A stretch of 12,409 nt of DNA from Verrucomicrobiota bacterium (GCA_019242435.1 JAFAVN010000598.1:1-12409), one strand, 5' to 3'. Positions 1-7,503 are shown, counted from the first letter of the stretch. Notes: generated by a model not told the origin, from the sequence alone. Numbers and translations: made by a program.

Positions 1-13
1 ATTCGGCGACGCG

Positions 14-62
14 TAGCCTGCGGCCCTGAAATTCGCGAGCGCTGCTCTAGCACCGCAGGCTA
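14..62. repeat. Long-armed hairpin
   Basis: TAGCCTGCGG at 14-23 is perfectly complementary to CCGCAGGCTA at 53-62. The 29-nt loop holds a small GAGC/GCTC stem (37-40 with 44-47). It abuts a second hairpin at 64-95. It could be the folded 3' end of an RNA or a palindromic spacer element; the sequence alone does not decide. The stem is certain, the function is not known. Confidence 0.45.
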
Positions 63-63
63 A

Positions 64-102
64 GAACGGCCAAACGTTTCGGCATTTGGCCGTTCGCATA
101 TT
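64..102 (+). terminator. Probable rho-independent terminator, plus strand
   Basis: An 11-bp perfect stem (GAACGGCCAAA at 64-74 with TTTGGCCGTTC at 85-95) and a 10-nt loop are followed on the plus strand by GCATATTTT, a short T-rich tract. A frame open from the window edge closes with TAA at 61-63, directly before the stem, but its residues do not look protein-like. The hairpin probably ends a plus-strand transcript that starts to the left of the window and converges on the efflux operon. Confidence 0.5.
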
Positions 103-279
103 TTGCTAGCACCCTGCCACCTGGATGATCGGCCGAAACAGTTTCCCGGCGCCCCATGTTTGCGGCGGGTCACATCGACCTGGTTGCGTTGCCCTTCAAG
201 AAACGCTCATCTTAGGTTATCAAGCGCAGTTACAAAACAAGTCTCTCGACTGGACAGAAGTAAAAAGGTCAGAACCATT
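103..279. other. Spacer downstream of the RND operon
   Basis: No supported gene lies here. The only feature seen is a weak minus-strand hairpin, AGTC/GACT with a 4-nt loop at 240-251, followed on the minus strand by TGTTTTG (complement of about 232-239). It could be a poor intrinsic terminator for the efflux operon. No outer-membrane factor (TolC/OprM) gene begins here, so the operon appears to end with the permease. Confidence 0.3.
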
Positions 280-3200
280 TTAGGCAAGCGCCGTTTCGTA
301 CTTTCTCTCCCCCTTGGGTTCTTCGGTTTCACCCCGGCGCTCTCGGTCCTTACGATGATCTCTTGCCAGGACAAGATAGAACGACGGGACAACAAACAAC
401 GTAAAGCAAGTTCCAATGATCATGCCGGTTACCAGCACCCAGCCAATGCTGTTTCTCGCCGCAGCACCAGGCCCAGTTACCAGGATCAGCGGGAAGTGGC
501 CGGCCACCGTGGCCACAGAAGTCATCAGGACCGGCCGCAGTCGGGTACCGGCGGCTTCTAACACCGCTTTGAATTTGTCCAAGCCTCGCTCTTGGAGCCG
601 GTTGGCCCATTCTACGATCAGAATTCCGTTTTTAGCCACTAGACCAGTGAGAGTAATTAAACCTACCTGGCTGTAAATATTTATAGACGTATTTCCAAGG
701 AAACAGAATGTCATGGCGCCAACCAGAGCCAGCGGCACGGAGCCAATCAGGATGATGAACGGATCGCGGAAGCTTTCGAACTGTGCCGCCAACACCAGGT
801 AAATCACGATAAGCGAAAGAATCATAGTCGGAACGAAGGCATTACCTTCCTTCCGCAATTGGCGGGACGAGCCCTTATAATCGATGGAGTAGCCTCGAGG
901 CAAAATCTCAGATGCTTTCTGCTCCAGGACTCTAAGGCCCTCGTCGGCGGTTGCCGGAGGCCGGATGACTCCGCTGATCGTCACCGAGTTCAGCTGCTGC
1001 ATATGATTCAGCGTTTCGGGCTGAACCTCGCGCTTTAGAGTGGCAAACGTCCCTAGTTGAACCGGTGTACCATTCGGGCCAGTTACATAGAGTTTCGTTA
1101 AGTCCGGCGGGGTTAGCCGCTGGGTTCGCTTAACTTCCGGGATCACCTGGTAACTGCGCCCCTGGATATCAAAATAGTTAACATAACCGGAGCTCAACAG
1201 GGTGCTCAGGTCGCCGCCTACTTGCTGGAGATTCAGGCCCATGGCGGCAACTTTGTCGCGATCGAAAACGATACGGGTCTGCGGCTGATCATATTTCATG
1301 TCTGAATCAGCGAAATAGAATTTGCCGCTCTTGTTAGCAGTATCCAACAGTTGGTTGGATAATTCGTACATCTCCAATGGCTCAGCGACTGAGGAAATAA
1401 CAAACTCTACGTCGTAGTTGTCTCCCCCGGGTAATGGCGATGGCGTCAGCGTAATCACTCGAACGCCAGGCACACTCGCCATTTTCTTACTCACTTCTCC
1501 TAAAATCTCCTTGGTAGTTCGTTTTCGCTGGTCCCAAGGTTTAGTAACTGCCCCGGAAAAACCAGGACCCGGAATCTGTGTGACCTGGAAGGTGTGGGCA
1601 GTCTCCGGAATGCTTTGGTAGATGTCGTTCATTTCCTTCGCAAAGAGCACCATCTGATCGAGGGTTGCCTCCGGAGCTGATTGGACGATACCGAAGACAA
1701 CACCTTGGTCCTCGGTCGGCGCTAAATCATGTTTCGACATGTTCCAGAACGGCACCAGCAGCAGCCAAAGAACAACGGCGAAGCCGATCACCACCCATTT
1801 AACCCGGAGGATTGTTTCCAGAGCGCGCTGATATCCCTTGCGCAAGCCCTCGAACCCCCGGGCAATCCAACCGGCAAATCCCCGTTCTGACATCCCTTTG
1901 GTCAACATCTTCGACGACATCATCGGGGAGAGAGTCAAAGCGACAATCCCGGAGATCACGACCGCTCCGGCTAGAGTGAAGGCAAACTCGCGAAACAGCG
2001 CACCGGTCAACCCCCCTTGGATTCCAATCGGAGCGTAAACCGCGGCCAAGGTGAGCGTCATCGCGATGATCGGCCCGAACAGTTCACGAGCTCCCTTGAT
2101 CGCAGCGTCGAACGGCGACACGCCTGGCTCTTGAAGATGCCGTTCCACATTCTCTACCACCACAATGGCGTCATCCACTACCAAGCCGACCGCCAGCACG
2201 ATGGCGAGTAAAGTCAGGAGGTTCAGCGTGAAACCAAACACCAGCATCAGGAACATCGCTCCGATCAGAGAGAGCGGGATCGCCACGATCGGAATCACAA
2301 CGGCTCGGAGCGAGCCCATGAACAGGCAGATCACAACCATGACGATCAGGATCGTCTCGATCAATGTCTCGGTGACATCGTGGATCGCGCTGGCAATGTA
2401 TTCGGTCCCATCATAAGGAATATCGAGCTTCATGCCGGCCGGTAACTGCTTCCCTATGTCCGGCAGCGCAGCCCGCACGTTTTTAATTACCTCAAGCGCA
2501 TTTGCGGTGGGCAAAACATAGATGCCCATGAAGGTAGCGGTACTACCCGAGAACCGGACATCGGCATCGTAACTCTGCGCACCGAGCTCGACCTCTGCGA
2601 TGTCCTTCAACCGGACGATAGCTCCATTATTCTGTTTGACGGCCAGCTCCTTGAACTCCTCGGCACTTTGCAGGTTAGTATTTGCTACCAGGTTGATCGC
2701 CGTCATTGCGCCCTTGGTCTGTCCCACAGCTGCAAGGTAGTTATTTGCTTGCAGAATGTTTTGTACATCGGTCGGCGAAACGTTAAGTGCCGCCATCTTG
2801 CGGGTATCGAGCCAGATCCGCATGGCAAATACCCGGGCGCCAAGAATCCGTGCATCCTGTACGCCGGAAATAGCCGCCAGCTTCGGCTGCACCACGCGGG
2901 TGAGATAGTCTGTGATCTGGTTGCGGCCCAGATCCTGAGAGTAAAAGCTCAGATACATTGAAGCGAACTGCGTGTCCGGCGATGTGATACCGATCACCGG
3001 GATCTGTGACGCCGGGGGCAACTGGTTCCGCACCTGGTTGACCTTGGTTTGCACCTGCGTCATCGCCGCGTTTGGATCATAGTTCAGCTTCAAATGGACA
3101 TTAATAATGCTAGTCCCTTGAACGCTTTGCGATTCGATGTAATCGATGCCGTCCGCACTGGCTATCGATTGCTCCAGCGGAGTGGTTATGAAACCGCGCA

Positions 3201-3375
3201 CTAACTCTGCATCCGCGCCATAGTAGGTAGTGGTTACGGTAATAACCGAAATGTCCGTCTTCGGATATTGCCGCACGTTCAGGCTCCGCATTGCCTGATA
3301 ACCTGCTAACAAGATCAGCAGATTGACGACAATGGCCACTACCGGTCGTCTGATGAAGAGATCCGTGAATTTCAT
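280..3375 (-). CDS. RND (HAE1/AcrB-type) efflux transporter permease
   Basis: Inner-membrane, proton-driven pump subunit of a tripartite drug, solvent or metabolite efflux system. Its 1031 residues match the usual 1020-1050 of the hydrophobe/amphiphile RND family. The sequence shows the typical N-terminus (MKFTDLFIRRPVVA) with TM1, a large periplasmic porter region from about 35 to 330, and TM2-TM6 from about 335 to 490 including GLVVDDAIVVVEN, whose D401-D402 pair matches the proton-relay aspartates of AcrB. A second porter/docking half runs from about 545 to 845. The second membrane block contains AAQFESFRDP (863-872) and LTGLVAKNG, whose K915 matches the essential TM10 lysine. The relay residues look intact, so it should be active. 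The start is supported by AGGA about 6 nt upstream of ATG. It lies 21 nt behind the adaptor gene. Substrate cannot be read from sequence, and no TolC partner is in view. Confidence 0.97.
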   Translation of the reverse strand: MKFTDLFIRRPVVAIVVNLLILLAGYQAMRSLNVRQYPKTDISVITVTTTYYGADAELVRGFITTPLEQSIASADGIDYIESQSVQGTSIINVHLKLNYDPNAAMTQVQTKVNQVRNQLPPASQIPVIGITSPDTQFASMYLSFYSQDLGRNQITDYLTRVVQPKLAAISGVQDARILGARVFAMRIWLDTRKMAALNVSPTDVQNILQANNYLAAVGQTKGAMTAINLVANTNLQSAEEFKELAVKQNNGAIVRLKDIAEVELGAQSYDADVRFSGSTATFMGIYVLPTANALEVIKNVRAALPDIGKQLPAGMKLDIPYDGTEYIASAIHDVTETLIETILIVMVVICLFMGSLRAVVIPIVAIPLSLIGAMFLMLVFGFTLNLLTLLAIVLAVGLVVDDAIVVVENVERHLQEPGVSPFDAAIKGARELFGPIIAMTLTLAAVYAPIGIQGGLTGALFREFAFTLAGAVVISGIVALTLSPMMSSKMLTKGMSERGFAGWIARGFEGLRKGYQRALETILRVKWVVIGFAVVLWLLLVPFWNMSKHDLAPTEDQGVVFGIVQSAPEATLDQMVLFAKEMNDIYQSIPETAHTFQVTQIPGPGFSGAVTKPWDQRKRTTKEILGEVSKKMASVPGVRVITLTPSPLPGGDNYDVEFVISSVAEPLEMYELSNQLLDTANKSGKFYFADSDMKYDQPQTRIVFDRDKVAAMGLNLQQVGGDLSTLLSSGYVNYFDIQGRSYQVIPEVKRTQRLTPPDLTKLYVTGPNGTPVQLGTFATLKREVQPETLNHMQQLNSVTISGVIRPPATADEGLRVLEQKASEILPRGYSIDYKGSSRQLRKEGNAFVPTMILSLIVIYLVLAAQFESFRDPFIILIGSVPLALVGAMTFCFLGNTSINIYSQVGLITLTGLVAKNGILIVEWANRLQERGLDKFKAVLEAAGTRLRPVLMTSVATVAGHFPLILVTGPGAAARNSIGWVLVTGMIIGTCFTLFVVPSFYLVLARDHRKDRERRGETEEPKGERKYETALA

Positions 3376-3396
3376 TACAATTCCTAAGAACCCCTT

Positions 3397-4611
3397 CTAA
3401 CTATTTGCCGGTGTCGGTGAAGCTTCGGCGTCGGGTTTGATCTTATTGTTAATCGTAATAGGGGCACCACTCTTCAGTCGAAACACACCTGAAGTGACCA
3501 CTTCATCTCCGGGCTTTACTCCTGAAGTGATCGATATCAGATCGCCCCTGGCGGCACCGAGTTTAACGAATTGCTCTTTCACGGTTTTATATGGTTTGCC
3601 GTCGTCGCCCTTGGCCTCGGTCACGATGAAAACGGAATCTCCATAGGGAGCGTAGTGAACAGACGAAACCGGCAACGCTATTACCGACTCGTGCTCTGGC
3701 AACACTACGCTGACCTTCCCGAACATACCAGGTCGCAACTTCAGATTGCTGTTAGGTAAAGTCGCCTGGACTTGCACGTTCCGGGTTGCCTGATCAACCA
3801 GCGAGTTAATCGCGTTGATGTTACCGGAGAACACTAGCTGACCATAGGCGTCCAGTTGCACGTTGACCTCCTGACCAACTGCTAATTTGCTGAGGTCCTG
3901 CTGCGGCAGAGTGAAATTGACATAGATCGGATCAAATGACTGCAAGGTAACTACCGGATCCCCCGTATTGAGGTATTGGCCCAGGTTGACCTGTCGAATC
4001 CCAACCACCCCATCAAACGGAGCACATAAGGTTTTGCGAGCGATAAGCGCTTTGTATTGGTTTACCGTTGCCTGGAACTGCCGATAACTGGCTTCGGCAG
4101 TGTCATAGTCTTGTTGCGCAATAGCTCTCTTTGCCAGGAGGTCACGGTCGCGATTTAGCGTCAACAACGCTAAATCGAGTTGGGCTTGGGCTTGACCAAG
4201 CTGCGCCTGTTCCTGATCAGTGTTCAAATGAACAAGCAGGTCTCCCTTCTTAACTTTCGTACCGGAAGTGAACGCAATCTTATCAACGATGCCGGCAAGG
4301 TCCGTGCTAACGGTCACACCGTTAATGGCTGCCACTGTTCCGATGGTATCCATGGTGGGCTGCCACTCCGAGGTCGCCGCCACGGTGGTCGTTACCGCGG
4401 TGGGCGGTGGGTTAAATGCTCCCGCTTTGGCTAATGCCATGAAACCCATGATCTGGGTGACTTTGAAATAGCCAAGGACGCCGATGATCGCGATCAGTAA
4501 CAAAATGGCGATCAGAACCGCTCGGATATAGGGCGGCCGTTTTTTGGCTGGCGGCGAGGACTTGGGCAGCGATGACTTCACTGGAGCCATGGAAGACGTA
4601 GTGGGGGTCAT
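3397..4611 (-). CDS. RND efflux periplasmic adaptor (HlyD/AcrA family)
   Basis: Membrane fusion protein that should link the downstream RND permease to an outer-membrane channel. Of 404 residues, the first 27 or so are Pro/Ser/Lys-rich and cytosolic, followed by one membrane anchor (about 30-50, RAVLIAILLLIAIIGVLGYF). There is no lipobox cysteine, so it is anchored by the helix and not by lipid. Then come the lipoyl-like half (around GIVDKIAFTSGTKVKKGDLLVHLN), an alpha-helical hairpin rich in Gln/Ala/Leu (about 133-195), the returning lipoyl half (APFDGVVGIRQVNLGQYLNTGDPV), a beta-barrel, and the membrane-proximal domain with LRPGMFGKVSVVLP. ATG is preceded by AGGAG with 9 nt spacing. It lies between the marR-type gene (20 nt gap) and the permease (21 nt gap), the standard adaptor-pump order. 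Confidence 0.95.
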   Translation of the reverse strand: MTPTTSSMAPVKSSLPKSSPPAKKRPPYIRAVLIAILLLIAIIGVLGYFKVTQIMGFMALAKAGAFNPPPTAVTTTVAATSEWQPTMDTIGTVAAINGVTVSTDLAGIVDKIAFTSGTKVKKGDLLVHLNTDQEQAQLGQAQAQLDLALLTLNRDRDLLAKRAIAQQDYDTAEASYRQFQATVNQYKALIARKTLCAPFDGVVGIRQVNLGQYLNTGDPVVTLQSFDPIYVNFTLPQQDLSKLAVGQEVNVQLDAYGQLVFSGNINAINSLVDQATRNVQVQATLPNSNLKLRPGMFGKVSVVLPEHESVIALPVSSVHYAPYGDSVFIVTEAKGDDGKPYKTVKEQFVKLGAARGDLISITSGVKPGDEVVTSGVFRLKSGAPITINNKIKPDAEASPTPANS

Positions 4612-4631
4612 TAAAGAAATCTCCTGTTGTT

Positions 4632-5180
4632 TTATGCCGCCGTGTGCATCGAGTCGGGCAACCGTGCTCCTAATTCCGCCAGCCGCTGCTGCAGCTTTTG
4701 CAGAATGAATACCAGTTGCTTTCGCTCATCTTCGGTCAGCGGCGCTATCACGCTAGTAAACCACTCGCAATAAGTTGGCCGGACTCTCTCAAGGAGTTGG
4801 TCGCCCGCCTCGGTCAAAAACAGCCGGGTGATCCTCCGGTCTTGCGGATCGGGTCGGCGCTCGACTAAACCGTCTTTCGCCAAGCCATCCAGCAACCCGG
4901 AGATCGTGGCACGAGTGACACCGGTCTTTTCCGCTAATTCCGCCGGCGTCATCTCGCCTGGGCCATGTTTATGCAGAAGCATGAGAAGAACAAAGCGGCC
5001 ATGGCGAGTGCCAAGGGAAGAGAGGATTAACTCGTCCATGGCAAGTAGGTCATCCCCAGTTCGCAATAACTGGAGGAAGACGTAACAAGCCGATGCATCC
5101 AGTTCAGGGAACCGTTTGCTATCCTCAAGAAACACTTCGTACTTGGGAAGTGATTTAAGCAATGTGACAGGCTCCCTCAT
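4632..5180 (-). CDS. MarR-family transcriptional regulator
   Basis: Dimeric winged-helix repressor of 182 residues, slightly longer than the usual 140-160 because of an N-terminal extension of about 35 residues. The DNA-binding core is clear: MTPAELAEKTGVTRATISGLLDGLAKDGLVERR is helix-turn-helix plus recognition helix (33 residues, roughly 77-109), followed by the wing with the conserved DPQDRR motif and RLFLTEAG. C-terminal helices (about 130-170, LTEDERKQLVFILQKLQQRL) fit the dimerisation region. As first gene of an operon with an RND pump and adaptor, it most likely represses the whole unit and is released by a pump substrate, as in other MarR-controlled efflux loci. A palindromic candidate operator overlaps its promoter just upstream, which suggests autoregulation. 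The ligand is unknown. Confidence 0.93.
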   Translation of the reverse strand: MREPVTLLKSLPKYEVFLEDSKRFPELDASACYVFLQLLRTGDDLLAMDELILSSLGTRHGRFVLLMLLHKHGPGEMTPAELAEKTGVTRATISGLLDGLAKDGLVERRPDPQDRRITRLFLTEAGDQLLERVRPTYCEWFTSVIAPLTEDERKQLVFILQKLQQRLAELGARLPDSMHTAA

Positions 5181-5191
5181 AAACTCAGCCT

Positions 5192-5222
5192 ACCTAATTA
5201 TTAGGTTCCTAACTATTGTCAA
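5192..5222 (-). promoter_or_regulatory. Efflux operon promoter with overlapping MarR-type operator
   Basis: On the minus strand a perfect -35 hexamer TTGACA (complement of 5217-5222) is followed after 16 nt by an AT-rich -10 candidate TAATTA (complement of 5195-5200), ending 14 nt before the marR ATG. ACCTAATTATTAGGT at 5192-5206 is a perfect 15-bp palindrome covering the -10. A second palindrome, TTAGGTTCCTAA (5201-5212), shares one half-site, so three half-sites of CCTAA/TTAGG type alternate across the -10 and spacer. A dimeric repressor bound here would block RNA polymerase. That MarR binds it is inferred from position and symmetry. Confidence 0.7.
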
Positions 5223-5437
5223 GGGAAGGTTGTAGGGGCTTCGGGCCGCTTTGCGTGTTCATTCTCATCCGATGCTCCGAAGTCCGGGGTGGCGGAGTGA
5301 GGGAGTTACCGGCCCGGCCGGATGTCTCGTCGGCGCGGAGGTTAAATCGCGCCGGGTTCGAGCCGCGATCCAGCGGCTTCTTTGCCGATCAGTTTTCGGT
5401 TGCAAGATTCGTTTTCACGACGGTCCAACAATGGAAG
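5223..5437. other. Palindrome-containing spacer, no gene
   Basis: No credible coding frame. Two GC-rich palindromes are visible: CCGGCCCGGCCGG at 5309-5321, and CGGCGCG/CGCGCCG (5331-5337 with 5348-5354) around a 10-nt AT-rich loop. A GGGTTCGAGCC stretch at about 5354-5364 resembles a tRNA T-loop but lacks a matching tRNA fold. The marR operon promoter lies at the left edge of this spacer. Confidence 0.4.
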
Positions 5438-5506
5438 AGGTGAGCTACGGCTCAACCTGGCGCGAGTCACCAGCGGACCCTAATGTCCGCTCGGCGCGCC
5501 AAGGTT
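5438..5506 (-). terminator. Two overlapping hairpins behind mnmG
   Basis: A long imperfect hairpin spans 5454-5506: AACCTGGCGCG (5454-5464) pairs with CGCGCCAAGGTT (5495-5506) with one bulged A, then an internal loop, then AGCGGAC/GTCCGCT (5472-5478 with 5485-5491) closed by a 6-nt loop. A shorter stem, AGGTGAGC with GCTCAACCT (5438-5458), uses the same AACCT segment, so the two folds exclude each other. The long fold begins 11 nt past the mnmG stop and could act as a 3' end or processing signal on the minus strand, but no T-run follows, so it may equally be a palindromic repeat element. Confidence 0.4.
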
Positions 5507-5517
5507 TCGCTCTGCCG

Positions 5518-7428
5518 TTACTCCGTCACCCCATCCTTCCATTTTTCCGTTAATCCCGACGCCTGCATTCGTTCCGCCGCCGCCTTCTCTAAGTAAATGG
5601 TAACCAGGGCAATGTCGGCCGGAGTGATGCCGCTGATACGCCCGGCTTGACCGAGGGTAGCCGGACGAATTTTCAATAGCTTCTGCTTCGCTTCGGCTCG
5701 AAGGCCCAGGATTAGTGCGTAATCCAATTCGGGCGGCAACAACCTGGCCTCGGCCCGTTGCGCTTTCGCGACGGCTCCTTCTTGGCGCCGGATATACCCC
5801 TCGTACTTGGCGTCGGTTTCGATCTGATCCCAAACGTCCCGGCCATAGGCAACCAGAAGATCTGTAGGAATCTGGTCGCAGGTGAATTCGGGCCTCTTTA
5901 ACAGTTGATCAAGCCGCTGCCCTTGAATTCTGACGCGCGCGGCCTCTCGCTGGGCGTCGCTGATCTTGGTTAATTTCCGTTCAACCGCCTGCCATTGTCG
6001 ACCGGAAATGAGCCCGAAGTCTTTCGCTTTTCGGCCGAGGCGGAGATCGGCATTATCCTGTCGAAGGAGGAGCCGATATTCAGCTCGGCTGGTGAACATC
6101 CGGTAGGGCTCTTGCGTTCCTTTGGTCACTAGATCATCGATCAGCACTCCAATATATGCTTCTTCTCTTCCTAGCTGAAAAGGATTCCTGCCCTGGACAC
6201 GCAAGGCCGCGTTGATGCCGGCGATCAGGCCCTGGGCCGCGGCTTCTTCGTACCCGGAGGTCCCGTTTATCTGACCGGCAAAGAACAGGCCGGGGATCAG
6301 CTTCGTTTCGAGGGTGGGCCGGAGCTGGGTTGGGGGGCAGAAATCGTACTCGACGGCGTACCCGGGCCGGATAATTTCGGCACGCTCCAGCCCGGGGATG
6401 GTTCGAATGAATTGGTATTGGACCTCGAAAGGAAGGCTGGTGGAAACCCCGTTCACGTAGTACTCCGAGGTTTGCCGGCCTTCGGGTTCGAGGAAGAGCT
6501 GGTGGCGCTCCTTTTCGGCGAACCGGACAACTTTATCTTCGATAGAAGGGCAATACCGGGGACCGATGCCCTCGATTTTGCCGCTGTACATAGGAGATTT
6601 GTCGAGATTAGCGCGAATAATTTCGTGGGTACAGGGGTTGGTAGCGGTGATCCAGCAAGGAATTTGTTCCACGTGGAACATTCCTTCGGATTGGCGGTTC
6701 AGGGTGAAGGGTAAACCTTGTCCCCCCACCTCCTGGTCCGAGTAGGAGAACCGAGGCGGCGGTTCGTCCCCGGCCTGGCGCTCGCATTTGCTGAAATCGA
6801 TCGATCGGCCGTTGAGCCGGCACGGAGTTCCCGTCTTGAACCGCCCGATCTCGAACCCGAGCGCACGCAGGTTATCGCTTAAGGTCGATGGCCCGTCTCC
6901 CATGCGGCCACCTGCCATATTGTTCAGCCCAACGTGCAGGAGCCCCCGCATAAACGTCCCCGTCGTCACCACTGCGCTCTTGGCCTTGATTCGCAGGCCG
7001 AGATTAGTCTCGATGCCGGTCACACCGTCTTCTCCCAGCAGGATGTTGGCTACGTTGCCTTGCAGAAGCGACAGTCCGGGCGTCAGTTCCAGAGTCCATT
7101 TCATGCGGAACTGGTAGGCTTTCTTATCGCATTGGGCCCGCGGCGCTCGCACGCTCGGCCCCTTGTTGCTATTTAACATGCGGAACTGAATTCCGGTGGC
7201 GTCCGTGTTTACGCCCATCAACCCGCCGAGGGCATCGATTTCCCGGACCATGTGCCCCTTGGCCAAACCTCCGACCGCCGGATTGCAAGACATCTGTCCG
7301 ATGGTGTCGAGGTTCTGGGTTAACAGTGCGGTTTTACAGCCCAGGCGGGCGGCCGCCGCGGCAGCTTCGATGCCGGCATGGCCTCCTCCGATTACCAGCA
7401 CATCAAATAGATCCGGGTATTCCCACAT
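5518..7428 (-). CDS. mnmG: tRNA uridine-5-carboxymethylaminomethyl modification enzyme MnmG (GidA)
   Basis: FAD-dependent partner of MnmE that installs the cmnm5 group on the wobble uridine U34 of certain tRNAs in the cytoplasm. The ATG at 7428 gives 636 residues (E. coli about 629) and the family N-terminus MWEYPDLFDVLVIGGGHAG, with AGGAGG 3 nt upstream. A longer frame from TTG at 7485 is possible but adds 19 unrelated residues. Visible landmarks are the FAD glycine motif (14-19), MSCNPAVGGLAKGH with C48 (46-59), IPCWITATN with C258 (256-264), SPMYSGKIEGIGPRYCPSIEDK (278-299), GLFFAGQINGTSGYEEAAAQG (380-400) and the C-terminal helical domain that contacts MnmE and tRNA (GRISGITPADIA). The segment before IPCW (about 228-255) seems some 16 residues longer than in E. 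coli and contains MFHVEQ, encoded by a perfect parS site. No mnmE, rsmG or parAB adjoins it here. Confidence 0.97.
   Translation of the reverse strand: MWEYPDLFDVLVIGGGHAGIEAAAAAARLGCKTALLTQNLDTIGQMSCNPAVGGLAKGHMVREIDALGGLMGVNTDATGIQFRMLNSNKGPSVRAPRAQCDKKAYQFRMKWTLELTPGLSLLQGNVANILLGEDGVTGIETNLGLRIKAKSAVVTTGTFMRGLLHVGLNNMAGGRMGDGPSTLSDNLRALGFEIGRFKTGTPCRLNGRSIDFSKCERQAGDEPPPRFSYSDQEVGGQGLPFTLNRQSEGMFHVEQIPCWITATNPCTHEIIRANLDKSPMYSGKIEGIGPRYCPSIEDKVVRFAEKERHQLFLEPEGRQTSEYYVNGVSTSLPFEVQYQFIRTIPGLERAEIIRPGYAVEYDFCPPTQLRPTLETKLIPGLFFAGQINGTSGYEEAAAQGLIAGINAALRVQGRNPFQLGREEAYIGVLIDDLVTKGTQEPYRMFTSRAEYRLLLRQDNADLRLGRKAKDFGLISGRQWQAVERKLTKISDAQREAARVRIQGQRLDQLLKRPEFTCDQIPTDLLVAYGRDVWDQIETDAKYEGYIRRQEGAVAKAQRAEARLLPPELDYALILGLRAEAKQKLLKIRPATLGQAGRISGITPADIALVTIYLEKAAAERMQASGLTEKWKDGVTE
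6665..6680. other. parS centromere-like site inside mnmG
   Basis: TGTTCCACGTGGAACA is a perfect 16-bp inverted repeat, one of the well-known chromosomal parS forms bound by ParB/Spo0J. It lies wholly within mnmG and is read on the minus strand across codons 250-255 (MFHVEQ). That stretch is in a loop that seems longer than in E. coli MnmG, where extra residues should be tolerated. ParB would nucleate here and load SMC, close to the replication origin in most bacteria. The motif is exact; binding is inferred. Confidence 0.85.
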
Positions 7429-7431
7429 GAG

Positions 7432-7437
7432 CCTCCT
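7432..7437 (-). promoter_or_regulatory. mnmG Shine-Dalgarno sequence
   Basis: The complement of 7432-7437 is AGGAGG, a full Shine-Dalgarno core ending 3 nt before the ATG at 7428. The spacing is short, but the strength of the motif and the family-like N-terminus behind it decide for this start over the upstream TTG at 7485. Confidence 0.75.
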
Positions 7438-7483
7438 ATCTTGCGTCGATTTTTCCTGGCCTGCAAATCGCGTGTCGGCCGGC

Positions 7484-7503
7484 AATGTTCCACGTGGAAC
7501 ATT
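7484..7503. other. parS centromere-like site in the mnmG leader
   Basis: AATGTTCCACGTGGAACATT is a perfect 20-bp palindrome whose inner 16 bp (7486-7501) are identical to the parS copy inside mnmG. It lies 55 bp upstream of the mnmG start codon, in what should be its leader or promoter, so ParB bound here could also influence mnmG transcription. Two exact 16-mers within 0.9 kb cannot be chance and mark this as a ParB-loading region. Confidence 0.88.

Noticed and set aside
1..63. C-terminal end of a plus-strand gene closing with TAA at 61-63
   Set aside because: Only 20 codons are visible, the residues (Arg/Cys-rich) look unlike a protein tail, and the stretch is largely occupied by a perfect hairpin.
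5340..5375. tRNA-like GGGTTCGAGCC segment
   Set aside because: It resembles a T-arm, but no acceptor, D-arm or anticodon arm could be fitted upstream.
7429..7485. N-terminal extension of MnmG from a TTG at 7485
   Set aside because: The 19 extra residues are unlike any MnmG start, the TTG sits at the edge of a parS palindrome, and AGGAGG directly precedes the internal ATG at 7428.
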